The translations under genes and the position numbers were made by a program. Positions 8,612 through 17,879 of a DNA stretch of 64,000 bases are shown here, one piece after another. Under the pieces are notes generated by a model that worked only from the letters and a program-made list of their open reading frames with translations, was not told where the DNA came from and searched no databases. The stretch is from Bog-473 sp963788585. GTDB lineage: Bacteria; Actinomycetota; Acidimicrobiia; Acidimicrobiales; RAAP-2. The stretch spans positions 372,001 to 436,000 of the forward strand of contig CAWBHA010000003.1 in assembly GCA_963788585.1 (NCBI GenBank). Direction: 5' to 3'. The first letter of the stretch is position 1. The number at the start of each line of letters is the position of its first letter.

Positions 8612-8722
8612 GTGAGCTCCACAGCCAGCCTCATTACCGTGATTGCTGCATGCGCCTTCGCCCTTATTGTCATCGCTATCGTCGTGCGGGTCGGACCGGA
8701 GCAGTTCAACAAGGTCGACTGA
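8612..8722 (+). CDS. 36-residue single-pass membrane peptide
   Basis: A short frame with an excellent ribosome site (AGGAGG seven bases before GTG 8612) encodes MSSTASLITVI, then a strongly hydrophobic helix AACAFALIVIAIVV, then a polar tail ending EQFNKVD. This is the layout of small one-helix subunits that accompany secondary transporters. It points toward the APC permease gene (opposite strand, 115 bp away), so the two are convergent rather than an operon. I do not recognise a named family. The combination of strong ribosome site, clean helix and charged tail makes a real gene more likely than chance. Confidence 0.5.
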   Translation: MSSTASLITVIAACAFALIVIAIVVRVGPEQFNKVD

Positions 8723-8836
8723 GATTGCTGACGGCCGCTTACCAACCGGCCACGACACCGCCACGACGAGGCGCTGCCCGCCACGGGTGTCACCCACCGC
8801 TCGTCCTCCGACCCGTGGAGGTGGGGCGTGCTTGCG

Positions 8837-10305
8837 TCAGGCCATGGCCGGCTGCGGCGAACTTTCCGGCACTTCGATGCTGTCACCCTCGATGAGCTCG
8901 GGTGCGCGCTCCAGGTCCACCTCGATATCGGCCAGGATGCCCGGTCGCCTGCGGTTCAGGACGAATAGCCATCCGGCCCCGACGGCCATCCACCCCAAGA
9001 AGATGTAGGGGAAGAGGTTCACTGGCCACGCCGGCTGCGGATAGAAGCTGCCGATGGTGGGCACCATGAGACACAGCACGGCGATGCAGGCCAGGACCAC
9101 GTTGCGCCAGCTCAACTCGCCCAGCTTCTTGAGGTATGCCGGGGCCGCCACGGTGATGAGGTAGTAGGCGACCAGGAAGCCGAAGGCGGCCAGGGTGCCG
9201 GCGTCGCCGAAGGCGGTCAGCGGATTGGTGAAGATCATGAGGAAGGCCGGCAAGGCGAAGATCATCGCGATGTAGACCGTCACCGCCACGTGCGGTGTGC
9301 GGTTCGTGGCGTGCGCCCGCCCCAGGTGCCCCGAGAAGATGCCATGCCGGGCCATGGGGTACATGATGCGCGAGCCCGCATTCAGGCACGACAGCGAGAG
9401 GGAGAAGAAGCTCACCATGGCGCCGATGGAGACCGGGATCCTGAACCAGCTGACCCCGTAGGCCTGCGCTAAGAAGTTGAGTGGAGCCGAGGTCCAGGCA
9501 GCGCCGTAGTTGGAGGTGCCCGCCACCTCCACGTAGACCATGAACGACCCCGTGATGAGGAGTCTGGCGATCACCGCCCGGGGCAGGTTGCGCCGCGGGT
9601 TCTTCGCCTCTGCCCCCATCGTCGTCGCCGCCTCGAAGCCGACCAGGGAGAAGATACAGGCGACGACGGCCAGGCCCATGCCGCGCACGTTCACGCCACC
9701 GAGGGAGACCTGCTTGGTGTCCACCGAGAAGCCGTGCTTGAACAGGATCACGAAGGCCAGGGCAGTGATGCAGGCGACCGAGGCAGCCTCGAAGACCATG
9801 GTGAGGATAGACGAGACCCGGATGTCCTTGTAGGCGATCACCCAGCAGGCCCCGGCGCTGACGGCGAAGAAGACGATCGGGTGCACCGATCCGTGGTAGC
9901 CGAGCGCCGAGAGCAGCTGGGCGCAGAAGACGGCGAAGCCGCAGAGCCCGGCCACGGCGATGAAGTAGTAGGCCCAGATGAGCGTCCAGCCGGAGAACAC
10001 GCCGGTCTCGGCCCGAGCCCCCTGGCGGTGTAGGCGTACATGGAGCCCGCGAAGGCCGACCGCTTGGCGAACTGGTTGAGGCAGAACACGACGAAGAGCA
10101 ACATGACCGTGCCGAAGGCGTAGGCCAGCCACGTGCCCTGGCCCGCGCTGGCGAAGGCCAGCGGGATGATGAGCACCGCCGTCATGGTCGGTGAGATCAC
10201 GCCAAGCGACTGGGCGAAGAGCGACGGCAGCCCCAGAGCGTTCGTCCGCAACCCGTGCATCTTGTTCATGGCTGAGGCGTCTTTCGTGCCGGCAGTTGAA
10301 TTCAT
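8837..10305 (-). pseudogene. APC-superfamily amino-acid permease, one frameshift
   Basis: The N-terminal part starts at ATG 10305 (MNSTAGTKDA) and contains the first helix QSLGVISPTMTAVLIIPLAF and a segment ending MYAYTARGLGP. The rest of the permease, beginning ETGVFSGWTLIWAYYFI, continues in another frame to 8837. The break lies near 10015-10020, where the coding strand reads GGGCCGAG and GGGCCCGAG would restore the frame. The joined product would be about 489 residues with ~12 helices and GFEAATTMGAEAKNP near helix 6, typical of APC transporters for amino acids or amines. A single lost C in a C run may be real or an assembly error, so the transporter may be intact in the organism. Confidence 0.75.
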
Positions 10306-10359
10306 CGTGGCTCCTTGTCTTGGTCCTCGAACGGATAGGTCGTTGTCGATCGGCCTCGC

Positions 10360-10560
10360 TCAGGCAGGGAACGACTGGTCCTCGAGCAGGAGGTCCTCGT
10401 AGAAGGCGCCGAACGTCCGCTCGGGGTGTGCAATGGCGATCTCGAGCACCCACAAGTTGGGGTTAGGGCGGAAGGTGACCTCGGCCAGGGGCCCGTCGTA
10501 GTGGGCGGAAGCGGCATGCGGCCACGACCGGGAACTCCCTCGCGTAGCGCTTGGGGATGG
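10360..10560 (-). pseudogene. Unrecognised C-terminal gene fragment, frameshifted
   Basis: The minus strand reads HYDGPLAEVTFRPNPNLWV, continues to EIAIAHPERTFGAFYEDLLL and stops with TGA at 10360-10362. Upstream, protein-like sequence (SIPKRYAREFPVVAA) is in a different frame, and no start is visible. It lies just upstream of the APC permease on the same strand, so it may once have been the first gene of that operon. I cannot name the family. The regular alternation of charged and aromatic residues is what suggests coding origin. Confidence 0.35.
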
Positions 10561-10628
10561 ACTACCTCCTGGTAGCTCGCGACCAAACTCTTAGACACCG
10601 GACTCCGAAACGCGGTTCAGAGCAAGTT

Positions 10629-10674
10629 GCAGCCCCAACGAGATTCGAATCCGTGCCGCCGCCTTGAGAGAGCC
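10629..10674 (-). repeat. tRNA-like 3'-half fragment (weak)
   Basis: On the minus strand the sequence CACGGATTCGAATCTCGT followed by TGGGGC looks like a T arm (loop TTCGAAT) and acceptor strand of a tRNA. The matching 5' half is absent. It is not the same tRNA as the Met-type halves elsewhere. It could be a relic attachment site or chance. Confidence 0.25.
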
Positions 10675-10942
10675 GGCTTGGATCGTCCATCGAGTCCGAC
10701 GCCGCGACGTTTGTCCTATTCAGAACGGTCCGGTTGTCTAGTTCGTCCGTCGAGTTGAGCCCAATGTTGGGAATGGATGGACAGAAGGATGGACCGGAGG
10801 ATGGACAAACGAACCATGTGAAGGGGATACGGTCTCGCAGACTCAGATATATACGGGCGTCGAGCACTGCGCGTTCGGAATAGGAAGGTGGCCAGGCGAT
10901 AGTGTTGTCCTATAGCAGTTGCTGTTTTCCTCGGGAGGACTG

Positions 10943-12160
10943 ATGCTCTACGGGGCCTACGAGGCCCAGATGGACGCGATGGCGCCCACAAAGGCGTTCG
11001 CGAACTTCCTGGTTGGCGCGATCGGCCTCCTTCCGGCACCGCTGCGCGACGATCCGGTGGTCCGGTGGTTTTCGGCTAGCAACGAGATGGTCGCCCGGGC
11101 GGGTTTGACGCACTCGAGGCCGTCATTTGACATCAACGAGGTGCGCGTGGGCCGAGAGCTCGTCCCCGTGCGCGAAGAGGCCCTCAAGACCTCTCCGTTT
11201 GGGACCCTGCTGCACTTCGCAAAGCAGACCGACGTGGTGCAACCAAGGGTCCTGGTAGTGGCGGCGTTGGCCGGTCACTTCTCGACCCTCCTGGCGTCAA
11301 CCGTACGCGCGCTTTCTGAACACCACGACGTCTACCTGACGGATTGGCACAATGCGCGCGACGTGCCCTTGGCCGACGGAGCTTTCGGCTTCGATGCCTA
11401 CGTCGACCACATCAAGTCCTTCCTCACACAAATGGGACCCGGTGCCCACGTCGTCGCAGTGTGCCAACCCTGCCCCGCCGTGCTCGCCGCGGTTGCCCTG
11501 ATGGCGGAGGCAGGCGATCCGGCCACGCCCCGCAGCCTCACGTTGATGGCGGGACCGGTCGACACGAGGATAAGTCCCACCGCCGTGAACCAACTCGCTC
11601 AGGAGCACACGCTCTCTTGGTTCGAACAGAACGTGATTGCCGTGGTTCCGTGGCGTTACGTGGGCGCAGGACGACGCGTGTATCCCGGCTTCCTTCAGCT
11701 TGGAGCCTTCGTCGCCATGAACTGGCAGAGTCATCTCGACCGCCACCTGGAGCTATTTCATGACCTGATCGTGGGGAACAAGGTGAAGGCCGACGCGACG
11801 AAGGCCTTCTATGAGGAGTATTGCGCCGTGCTCGATCTCCATGCTGACTTCTACCTCGAGACGGTCGATCGGGTATTTCAACAAAACCTGCTGCCCCGCG
11901 GTGAGCTCGAAGTCGGGGGCCGGAGAGTCCATCTGGAGGCAATCGGGCGCACCGGTCTCCTCACCGTCGAAGGGGGGCGCGACGACATCTGCGGGATGGG
12001 CCAGACGATGGCTGCGCAGGATCTCTGCGTGAACGTGCCCCACATCCGGCGGCGGCACCACCTGCAGGCGGGGGTTGGGCACTACGGGGTCTTTAGCGGA
12101 TCAGCCTGGGAAGGCCAGATCTGCCCGGTGGTGCGCAACTTCATCCTGACCAACGAGTAG
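10943..12160 (+). CDS. phaZ: Intracellular polyhydroxyalkanoate depolymerase
   Basis: The 405-residue protein resembles intracellular PHB depolymerases. It has the MLYGAYEAQ start, a LVVAALAGHFSTLL strand, and a nucleophile elbow with cysteine in VAVCQPCPA near residue 174, as in the i-nPHAZ1 type where Cys replaces Ser. A late HIRRRHHLQAGVGHYGVF segment would supply the catalytic His. The enzyme mobilises stored PHA granules in the cytoplasm. ATG 10943 follows GGGAGG; an upstream in-frame codon at 10919 has no ribosome site. The phasin-like protein, PHA synthase and XRE regulator follow within 4 kb, so the locus covers synthesis, granule coating and degradation. Confidence 0.87.
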   Translation: MLYGAYEAQMDAMAPTKAFANFLVGAIGLLPAPLRDDPVVRWFSASNEMVARAGLTHSRPSFDINEVRVGRELVPVREEALKTSPFGTLLHFAKQTDVVQPRVLVVAALAGHFSTLLASTVRALSEHHDVYLTDWHNARDVPLADGAFGFDAYVDHIKSFLTQMGPGAHVVAVCQPCPAVLAAVALMAEAGDPATPRSLTLMAGPVDTRISPTAVNQLAQEHTLSWFEQNVIAVVPWRYVGAGRRVYPGFLQLGAFVAMNWQSHLDRHLELFHDLIVGNKVKADATKAFYEEYCAVLDLHADFYLETVDRVFQQNLLPRGELEVGGRRVHLEAIGRTGLLTVEGGRDDICGMGQTMAAQDLCVNVPHIRRRHHLQAGVGHYGVFSGSAWEGQICPVVRNFILTNE

Positions 12161-12167
12161 AGCGGCC

Positions 12168-12830
12168 TCAGAACTCGACGTCGAGGTCCAGTTCCTCGAG
12201 AGCGTCCGGTTCTTCTCGGGCCGCGGCAAGCCATCCGGCCATGTCAGGTAGCGTCATGACGGCCTGGACATAGGCAGCACAGTCCCCCGGCAGATCGACG
12301 TCATAGGTCAGGAAGCGGGTGCACACGGGCGCGTACATGGCGTCCGCCATGGTAGGACTCGCTCCAAAGAGTAGGGGCCCTCCAGACAGCGCGAGGCAGT
12401 CCTGCCAAATAGCCACGATGCGATCGATGTCGGCCTGCGCCCCGCTGAAGATCTTGAACCCAGGGTGACGGGCCTTGATGTTCATCGGCAAGGCTGCCCG
12501 CAAGGCAGCGAAACCGGCATGCATCTCACCGCACACCGAGCGGCATCGGGCCCGGTCAGCGCGATCCGTTGGGAGCAGTGGAGACTGCGGGAGTGTCTCC
12601 CAGAGGTACTCGCCGATGGCCAACGTGTCCCACACCTGGAGGCCGTCGACCTCGAGGCTCGGTACGAGGAAGGAAGGGGAAAGGAGGAGGAGCTCAGCTC
12701 GGGCTCCCGGGTCGCGACTGTCCAGCACTCGCTCGGTGAATTCGAGGCCAGCGAAGCGACACATGAGCCAGCCGCGGAGCGACCATGCCCCGTAGTTCCG
12801 GCTGTTGATGGCCAGGGTGGCCTGGCTCAT
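12168..12830 (-). CDS. Glutathione S-transferase family protein
   Basis: The ~220-residue product has the thioredoxin-like N-terminal GST domain (TLAINSRNYGAWSLRGW, with Ser/Tyr near the thiol site). The substrate-side motif is VPSLEVDGLQVWDTLAIGEYL, where the cis-proline and the Asp/Ser-like acidic turn lie. A helical C-terminal domain follows. I chose ATG 12830; the frame opens at a GTG 33 bases upstream with a weaker site. It lies tail-to-tail with phaZ (stops 7 bases apart) and on the same strand as the phasin. Many actinobacteria lack glutathione, so the thiol co-substrate is uncertain. Confidence 0.82.
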   Translation of the reverse strand: MSQATLAINSRNYGAWSLRGWLMCRFAGLEFTERVLDSRDPGARAELLLLSPSFLVPSLEVDGLQVWDTLAIGEYLWETLPQSPLLPTDRADRARCRSVCGEMHAGFAALRAALPMNIKARHPGFKIFSGAQADIDRIVAIWQDCLALSGGPLLFGASPTMADAMYAPVCTRFLTYDVDLPGDCAAYVQAVMTLPDMAGWLAAAREEPDALEELDLDVEF

Positions 12831-12941
12831 GGCACCCCCGTCGCTCGTGTGGGACGTCGTCACATCCCGTCACCGAAGATTAGGGCATTGCAAGGACGTG
12901 GAGAGACGATCCCAGCGTCACAAGACTCTCGACCCTTCGGT

Positions 12942-13238
12942 TCAGTCCTTGCCACCCTTCTTCACTGGCGCCGTGATCGGCTCCGCCAACTCGACCACTT
13001 CGGCGAGGAACGACTTCTGCGACTCCAAGAGCAACTCGGCGAAGCGGAAGGTTGAGTTGATGGCCTCTTCTGGCGTGACGATCGCCGCGGCGAACGGCAC
13101 AGCCGGACGGGTGGGCATCACTTCTTTGAGCGAGGACATGCCTGCTCCGAAGGCCTCGAGGGTTAAGCGCTGGCTGGTCTCCAACGCCTTGATGAAGCCG
13201 TCCTGGAGGGACTCGGTGATCTCCGTCGTCGATGTCAT
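12942..13238 (-). CDS. Phasin-like PHA granule-associated protein
   Basis: The 98-residue protein is mostly amphipathic helix. TTEITESLQDGFIKALETSQ is followed by a Pro-rich turn, then FRFAELLLESQKSFLAEVVE and a lysine-rich end PVKKGGKD. The (F)AELLxSQ(K/R)xFxxEV pattern is shared with short actinobacterial granule-coating proteins. The position between the depolymerase and the synthase supports a phasin role at the PHA surface. AGGAGG lies five bases before ATG 13238; an adjacent ATG at 13241 is too close to it. Family assignment is by pattern and context rather than a clear domain, so it is probable rather than certain. Confidence 0.68.
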   Translation of the reverse strand: MTSTTEITESLQDGFIKALETSQRLTLEAFGAGMSSLKEVMPTRPAVPFAAAIVTPEEAINSTFRFAELLLESQKSFLAEVVELAEPITAPVKKGGKD

Positions 13239-13597
13239 CATGACCTCCTGCGAGCCGCTGGCCCGTCTCGGTGGGATACTTAACGTATGCGTACTATACT
13301 TCGCAATCGGGACCGGGGCAACCGCCCGACACGCACTTGGCACTTGCTCCCGCAAAGGAAAGAAATCGTATCGGCGAGGAGCACCCGACCATCAGCGTCC
13401 TTCAGAATGAAGGACGGCTCCTGCGCCGAGAACCGTCCGTTGAGCGTGTGCCGGACGCGTCCCGTGCAGGGCCCAGCGAGATTCGCCTCCAGATGCCTGG
13501 CGCCGTTCTACGCCAGCGTGCGCACCGGCCGTCGTCGATCGAGCGGAGCCACGCGTTGAGCTGATCTCCCATCTCGGCTGTGGCGCCACCTTGGCAT
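13239..13597. other. Phasin-PHA synthase spacer
   Basis: This 359-base spacer should contain the phasin promoter. Near 13280-13315 it becomes AT-rich, with the near-palindromic GTATGCGTAC. Short frames on both strands show no protein-like composition. No tRNA or repeat was seen. Confidence 0.35.
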
Positions 13598-15262
13598 TCA
13601 ATGATCCCTCACGTAGTCGCCGGGTGCCACCGCCCCAGCTCGGTTGACGCGGCTGCCCAGGGATCGCGGAGCGCGTCGCTCCCGTCCCGCGCGCACCGCT
13701 TGCCATTCGGCCCACCGCTCCCACCACACGCCTGGTGCCTCCACGGATTCGGCGATCCATTCATCCGCACTTCGGTCCGTATCAGCACCGGTCGCGACCG
13801 TCATCCTTGGCGACCCCGGCGGATTGACCAGCGACTGGATGTGACCGGACGAAGTGAGCACGAACTCGCTAGGCCCTCCGAAGAGACGGCAACTCGCATA
13901 ACAGGCTCTCCACGGAACCAGATGATCGGTGCGACCGGCGACGACCATGGTGTCACAGCCGACTTTGGTGAGGTCGATCGGTGATCCGAGCAACGATACC
14001 TCGCCCCGAGCCAGTCCGTTGTGGAGGTAGATGTCGAGAAACGCTGCATGGAGTGCCGCTGGCAGCGCGGTGGAATCGGCGTTCCATGCCAGGACGTCGA
14101 ATGCCGAAGGGTCTTCGCCGAGCAGGTTGTTATTCACCCAGTAGTTCCAGATCAGATCGTTCGGACGCAGGGCTGCGAACATGGTTTCCAACATGACGCC
14201 GTCTAGCGATCCGGAGAGTGCGGAGATCCGTGCCGAGTTGCCAACCACCCGAGGGTTACCAAACATCCCGATCGTGGACGGGACGTCGTAATCGATCTGC
14301 GTCACGGCAAACGTCGCGGAGCGCACGAGCCCGTCTCCCAGTGCCGCAAGATGACCGAGCAGGCCCGCCGCGGTCAACCCTCCGGCACACACCCCGACGA
14401 TACTTACGGAATCGCTCGAACAGACCTCCGCCGCCGCTCCCAAGGCCTCGTGGAGCGCCCGGACGTAGGTATTGAGATCCCAACGGCTCTGGTTGCGAAT
14501 TGGATTTCGCCAACTTACGGCGTAGGCCTGGAAACCCCGTTCGACGGCATACTCGACGAAGCTGCGGCCTGGCGAGAGATCCATCACGTAGTACTTGTTG
14601 ATTTGCGGTGGCACTACCACCACGGGCGTCTCCCACACCACCTCGGTCCTAGGCGTGTACTGGATGAGCTCACATACCTCGTTATGGAAGACCACCGCCC
14701 CCGGCGTTGCGGCGAGGTTTCGACCGAGTTCGAACGCGCTTCGGTCCACGGTGCGGGGACGTCCATGATTCTTGAGCAGGTCCCTGCCGATGTTCCGCCA
14801 ACCTCTCAGGACGCTTCGTCCAGCCGTCTCGAAGGCACGTTCGCAGGCATCGGGGTTCAACAGGAAGAAATTGGTCGGTGCCAGCGCAGCCGTCAGGTTG
14901 TTCAGGACAAATCGAGCCAGCTCGTCGGTCCGCCAATCGAGGTCGGCGTCATCGACCAGCCCCAAGAGCGTCTCCGTCCAGGCCAGGTACGCTCGACCGA
15001 CGCGACGGTAGAGGGGATGCTGCTCCCACGCCCGATTCTTGAACCGCCAGTCTCTGGATGAGGGCCCGACGCTGGAGCGGTTGGACGCGATCCGGGTCCA
15101 CTCCATTCCGAGTTGCCACGCCCGATTAGCAGCCCCTGGAAGCCCCACGCGGGACATGACTGATCCGAGGGCCTGGGCAAAGCCGAACAGATCCATCGCA
15201 CCGAGCAGGTCGCCCCCGCCGACGGCGAGCTCAGATTCGGAGCGAGTCGGCGTATCCGGCAT
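13598..15262 (-). CDS. phaC: Poly(3-hydroxyalkanoate) synthase
   Basis: The 554-residue enzyme polymerises hydroxyacyl-CoA into PHA. It shows the synthase version of the lipase box, SIVGVCAGG with catalytic Cys292. Upstream is the conserved PVVVVPPQINKYYVMDLSPG segment; further on come the Asp in AGRTDHLVPW and the His in SSGHIQSLVNPP. The length and the ~200-residue N-terminal domain fit class I/II enzymes rather than the two-subunit class III. It starts at ATG 15262 and is divergent from the XRE regulator about 200 bp away. The phasin follows downstream on the same strand. No catalytic residue is missing. Confidence 0.93.
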   Translation of the reverse strand: MPDTPTRSESELAVGGGDLLGAMDLFGFAQALGSVMSRVGLPGAANRAWQLGMEWTRIASNRSSVGPSSRDWRFKNRAWEQHPLYRRVGRAYLAWTETLLGLVDDADLDWRTDELARFVLNNLTAALAPTNFFLLNPDACERAFETAGRSVLRGWRNIGRDLLKNHGRPRTVDRSAFELGRNLAATPGAVVFHNEVCELIQYTPRTEVVWETPVVVVPPQINKYYVMDLSPGRSFVEYAVERGFQAYAVSWRNPIRNQSRWDLNTYVRALHEALGAAAEVCSSDSVSIVGVCAGGLTAAGLLGHLAALGDGLVRSATFAVTQIDYDVPSTIGMFGNPRVVGNSARISALSGSLDGVMLETMFAALRPNDLIWNYWVNNNLLGEDPSAFDVLAWNADSTALPAALHAAFLDIYLHNGLARGEVSLLGSPIDLTKVGCDTMVVAGRTDHLVPWRACYASCRLFGGPSEFVLTSSGHIQSLVNPPGSPRMTVATGADTDRSADEWIAESVEAPGVWWERWAEWQAVRAGRERRAPRSLGSRVNRAGAVAPGDYVRDH

Positions 15263-15461
15263 TTGAGAACCCCAGGAGTCGAATCGACCAGCGACGACAG
15301 GCCAACTGTAGGATTAGTAGTCGCGTCGCCGGGAGTCGTCAAGCACGGAAGTGCGTTTTCGGCCCATGCCGACGCACACGCTGTCATGTGTGTCGGATTC
15401 GGGTCGACGTGAGCGGGAGTGAGGGTTCCGTCCAGGACCACAGGAGGTCCGAGGGTTCAGT

Positions 15462-15839
15462 ATGGATCAACCTGGTTCTGCTACACAGCGGGGTGTCGAA
15501 AACGCCTTTGGCCAATACCTGCGCACGCAACGACAGCTTGCCCGGCTGAGCCTCCGTCAGCTGGCCGGCCTGGCGAAGGTTTCCGACGCCTATCTCAGCC
15601 AGATTGAACGGGGGTTACATCTACCCTCAGTCAGCATCATTCGCGCGTTGGCCGAGTCCCTCCAGATCTCGACGGAGGATCTCCTCGCCGAGGCGGCCGG
15701 CGTCAACGCCGAGAGGGTTACCGTGCCTGGCGCCGAAGAGGCAATCCGCGACGACCCGAGGCTCGACGCGGCGCAGAAGAGCGCCCTATTGGCGGTGTAC
15801 CGCTCGATGGTTAGTGACACTGAGGCCGAATCCCGCTGA
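15462..15839 (+). CDS. XRE-family helix-turn-helix regulator of the PHA locus
   Basis: The 125-residue protein has a Cro/C1-type HTH over residues ~17-70: LRTQRQLARLSLRQLAGLAK, then VSDAYLSQIERGLHLPS. A short C-terminal helical part follows. Single-domain XRE regulators next to PHA synthase or phasin genes are common in actinobacteria and are inferred to sense storage state. It is divergent from phaC, so the 200-bp gap between 15262 and 15462 is the likely operator region. The ATG follows GAGGG. DNA target not identified. Confidence 0.85.
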   Translation: MDQPGSATQRGVENAFGQYLRTQRQLARLSLRQLAGLAKVSDAYLSQIERGLHLPSVSIIRALAESLQISTEDLLAEAAGVNAERVTVPGAEEAIRDDPRLDAAQKSALLAVYRSMVSDTEAESR

Positions 15840-16655
15840 CATCAGAGTCATTCACACTTCCGATGGCACCTCGAGTACGGCCGAATATCTACTACCGTTC
15901 AAAGGGCGATGTCCGCAACGAGTCCGACATCCCACGGCCGCGGGGGCGTCGCGATGCGACGGGCTCCTACCTTCAACCCCGTGGTCGGGCACAGGTGGTC
16001 AGGCGAACCTTCGGCCCGGGGGTTGTGAGACTTAGGTCAACGGTCTGGTCCGCAGGCTACCGACAAAACGCGATTACCCAGGAGCGACGGGGGACTTTCG
16101 GAAACATTTCCCACGCTATTGCTCTCGATTTCCCACATTGTTGTAGGCGCAAATAACTGCGAAGAAGTCCTGGTCACCGGCGTCGGATGACATTCGGCAC
16201 CCGCAGGCCCGCACCCCGAAGCGCCGCGCAACGCCCACGAGCAGAGCCGCCGAGAAGCCCCGGGGGGCCGGCGCCACCGGGAACGGGTGGGCACGCCCCG
16301 CAGACTCCGATGGGTGGCGACCCCTGTCCCCGATCGAATCCTCTTTGAGTCAAGGCCTCATCTCCAGGTAGTTCAGGGCGCGACGAATCGACCCGTCACA
16401 AGGCGGCACGGATGCGTAGGATTTGTGGTGGTCCGGGGGTGACTTCGCCAAAGAGCCGGCCTTCAGGGTGCAGAGCCGACCACGCGGCTATTAGTCGTTC
16501 CCTAATGTCCTCCCGGACCCCTTTCGGCATCGATGACCAACCCGCCCGGATCGTTCGCAGGCACGCGAGGGTAGTTGTCGTCGACTGGCTCGGTGCAGCT
16601 GATGCGCTCGATGCGGTTCGAGTCGAGCACGTAGTCGGTGGATTGCCGTGATGAT
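15840..16655. other. Long gene-free stretch with att-like remnant
   Basis: These 816 bases contain the eroded tRNA-like sequence at 15998-16048. They also hold two direct ATTTCCCAC units around 16107-16137 and a GC-rich palindromic run near 16255-16275. Frames here are short and shift between strands, and none has a convincing start or product. Confidence 0.4.
15998..16048 (-). repeat. Eroded att-like sequence (copy G)
   Basis: The plus strand has ACCTTCGG, then GGGTTGTGAGAC, then CTTAGGTCAACGGTC in close order. The last part matches the sequence around 27165-27192 (GGGTTGTGAGACCTGGGTTA and onward), and the first two blocks match the tRNA-Met halves. The T arm is lost. It looks like an older, decayed copy of the same junction. 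Confidence 0.3.
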
Positions 16656-17551
16656 TCAGCGCCGGGCGGTGGCGATGGTGGTAATTGCGGGGATGTCGAC
16701 CGAGTCAAACGCCGACTCACTTCGGCCCACCGCGGCGGTGGCGTCGATCACGAACCACTCGTAGTCGTCTTCGGAGAGGGCGGCAAGGTCAGGGCCGATG
16801 GGAGTCGCTGCCATCGCCGTCAGGGCCTGCGCGCGATGCCCTCTTCGAAGTGCATGACGATGGTGTGGGGAGAGGTGACCAGGTCGGCAAACCCGGCTCT
16901 CTCCAGCACATCGACGAGCGTCGCCTCACCAGGCCAGCTGAACGGGGTGTTGAGCTGTGCCGCGCGTTCGGCGCCGATCTGTGGGGCCGCGGCGACCTGG
17001 GCAGCTGCCCACAACGGGCATTCCTCGATGGCATGCCAGACGGCGATGCCGACCCGGCCACCTGACCTGAGCACACGATGCATCTCGCGTACGGCGGCGT
17101 CCGGGTCGGCGAAGAACTGCAGCCCCTGCTGGCAGGTGACGACGTCGGCCGTGCCGTCGGGAAGGTCGACTGCGTCCGCGGGGGCAAGTCCCCAATCGCA
17201 GGGCGCGGCGGCGGTCCTCGCCGGTTCGCAGCGCGCCACCTCGACCATTGCCGGGGTGACGTCACGTCCGACGACCCGGCCGGCTGCACCGAGAACCGGC
17301 GCGGCAAAGCGAACGACTATCCCCGTTCCGCAGGCGACGTCGAGGAGCGTCTCCCCGGGATGCAGGCCGAGGCGGATCAGGAGGGTGATTGCACAGGGGG
17401 CGAACAAGCGCGGGACAAGGATGTCCTCGTATATCTGCGCGGAGCTGGAACTGCCAAACCCAGCGACGAAACTGTCGGCCTGCCCGCCGGTGTTGGTTAC
17501 GCCGCGGACTGTACCGCCGAAAGCGGTTAGGCATGGTGACAACCGGGCCAT
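16656..17551 (-). pseudogene. Class I SAM methyltransferase, 2-base frameshift
   Basis: The frame from ATG 17551 carries a UbiE-type methyltransferase: LLDVACGTGIVVRFAA (motif I), then the acidic post-I region and VLRSGGRVGIAVWHAIEE. It stops early at 16820. The missing end (ALTAMAATPIGPDLAALSED, finishing DIPAITTIATARR) continues in another frame to a TGA at 16656. The break is at a GCGCGC run near 16832, where removing one GC would restore the frame. The joined product would be about 298 residues. Either dinucleotide slippage inactivated the gene or the assembly is off by two bases. Substrate unknown. Confidence 0.72.
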
Positions 17552-17588
17552 GGTGAGGTGCGGATTCGGCGTCGGGGGCCGACAATCT

Positions 17589-17879
17589 TTAGAGGTCGAG
17601 GACCGAGATGACGTCGGAAGCTTGAATTGGGCCGTAGACGTGGGGGAAACGCTCTAGCTCACCACCGCTGCCGGGTTCGTATCGAGTCTCCGCACTCAGA
17701 AGGGTGGGGTCGACCCCGAGGGCGACCACCTTCGATCCCGAAGGGAAGTACGCCTCTCTCACCGGAGCCAACTGTCGTTGGTCGCAAAGGTGGAGGAACT
17801 CATCTCGATCTGGGACGGCGGCCGTGGCCGAACCTTGCCTCGAATCCCATTCGCTGGCCAGCAAGAGGTGATAGATCAT
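17589..17879 (-). CDS. DUF952 family protein
   Basis: The 96-residue product starts MIYHLLLASEW and contains DEFLHLCDQRQLAPV, then a VALGVDPTLL strand and ERFPHVYGPIQASDV. That is the DUF952 pattern of (I/V)YH, (F/L)hLC, valine-rich strand with Asp and FPHiYGP, a small fold related to ADP-ribosyltransferase-like proteins. Function is unknown for the family. I placed the start at ATG 17879; the longer frame to 18059 adds non-conserved sequence. It follows the methyltransferase closely on the same strand, without overlap. Confidence 0.75.
   Translation of the reverse strand: MIYHLLLASEWDSRQGSATAAVPDRDEFLHLCDQRQLAPVREAYFPSGSKVVALGVDPTLLSAETRYEPGSGGELERFPHVYGPIQASDVISVLDL

Noticed and set aside
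13271..13564. ORFs on both strands in the phasin-PHA synthase gap
   Set aside because: No ribosome sites, no conserved motifs, and compositions typical of random GC-rich frames.
16638..17657. 339-codon plus-strand ORF
   Set aside because: It is antisense to the methyltransferase, whose motif I and continued C-terminal homology lie on the minus strand.
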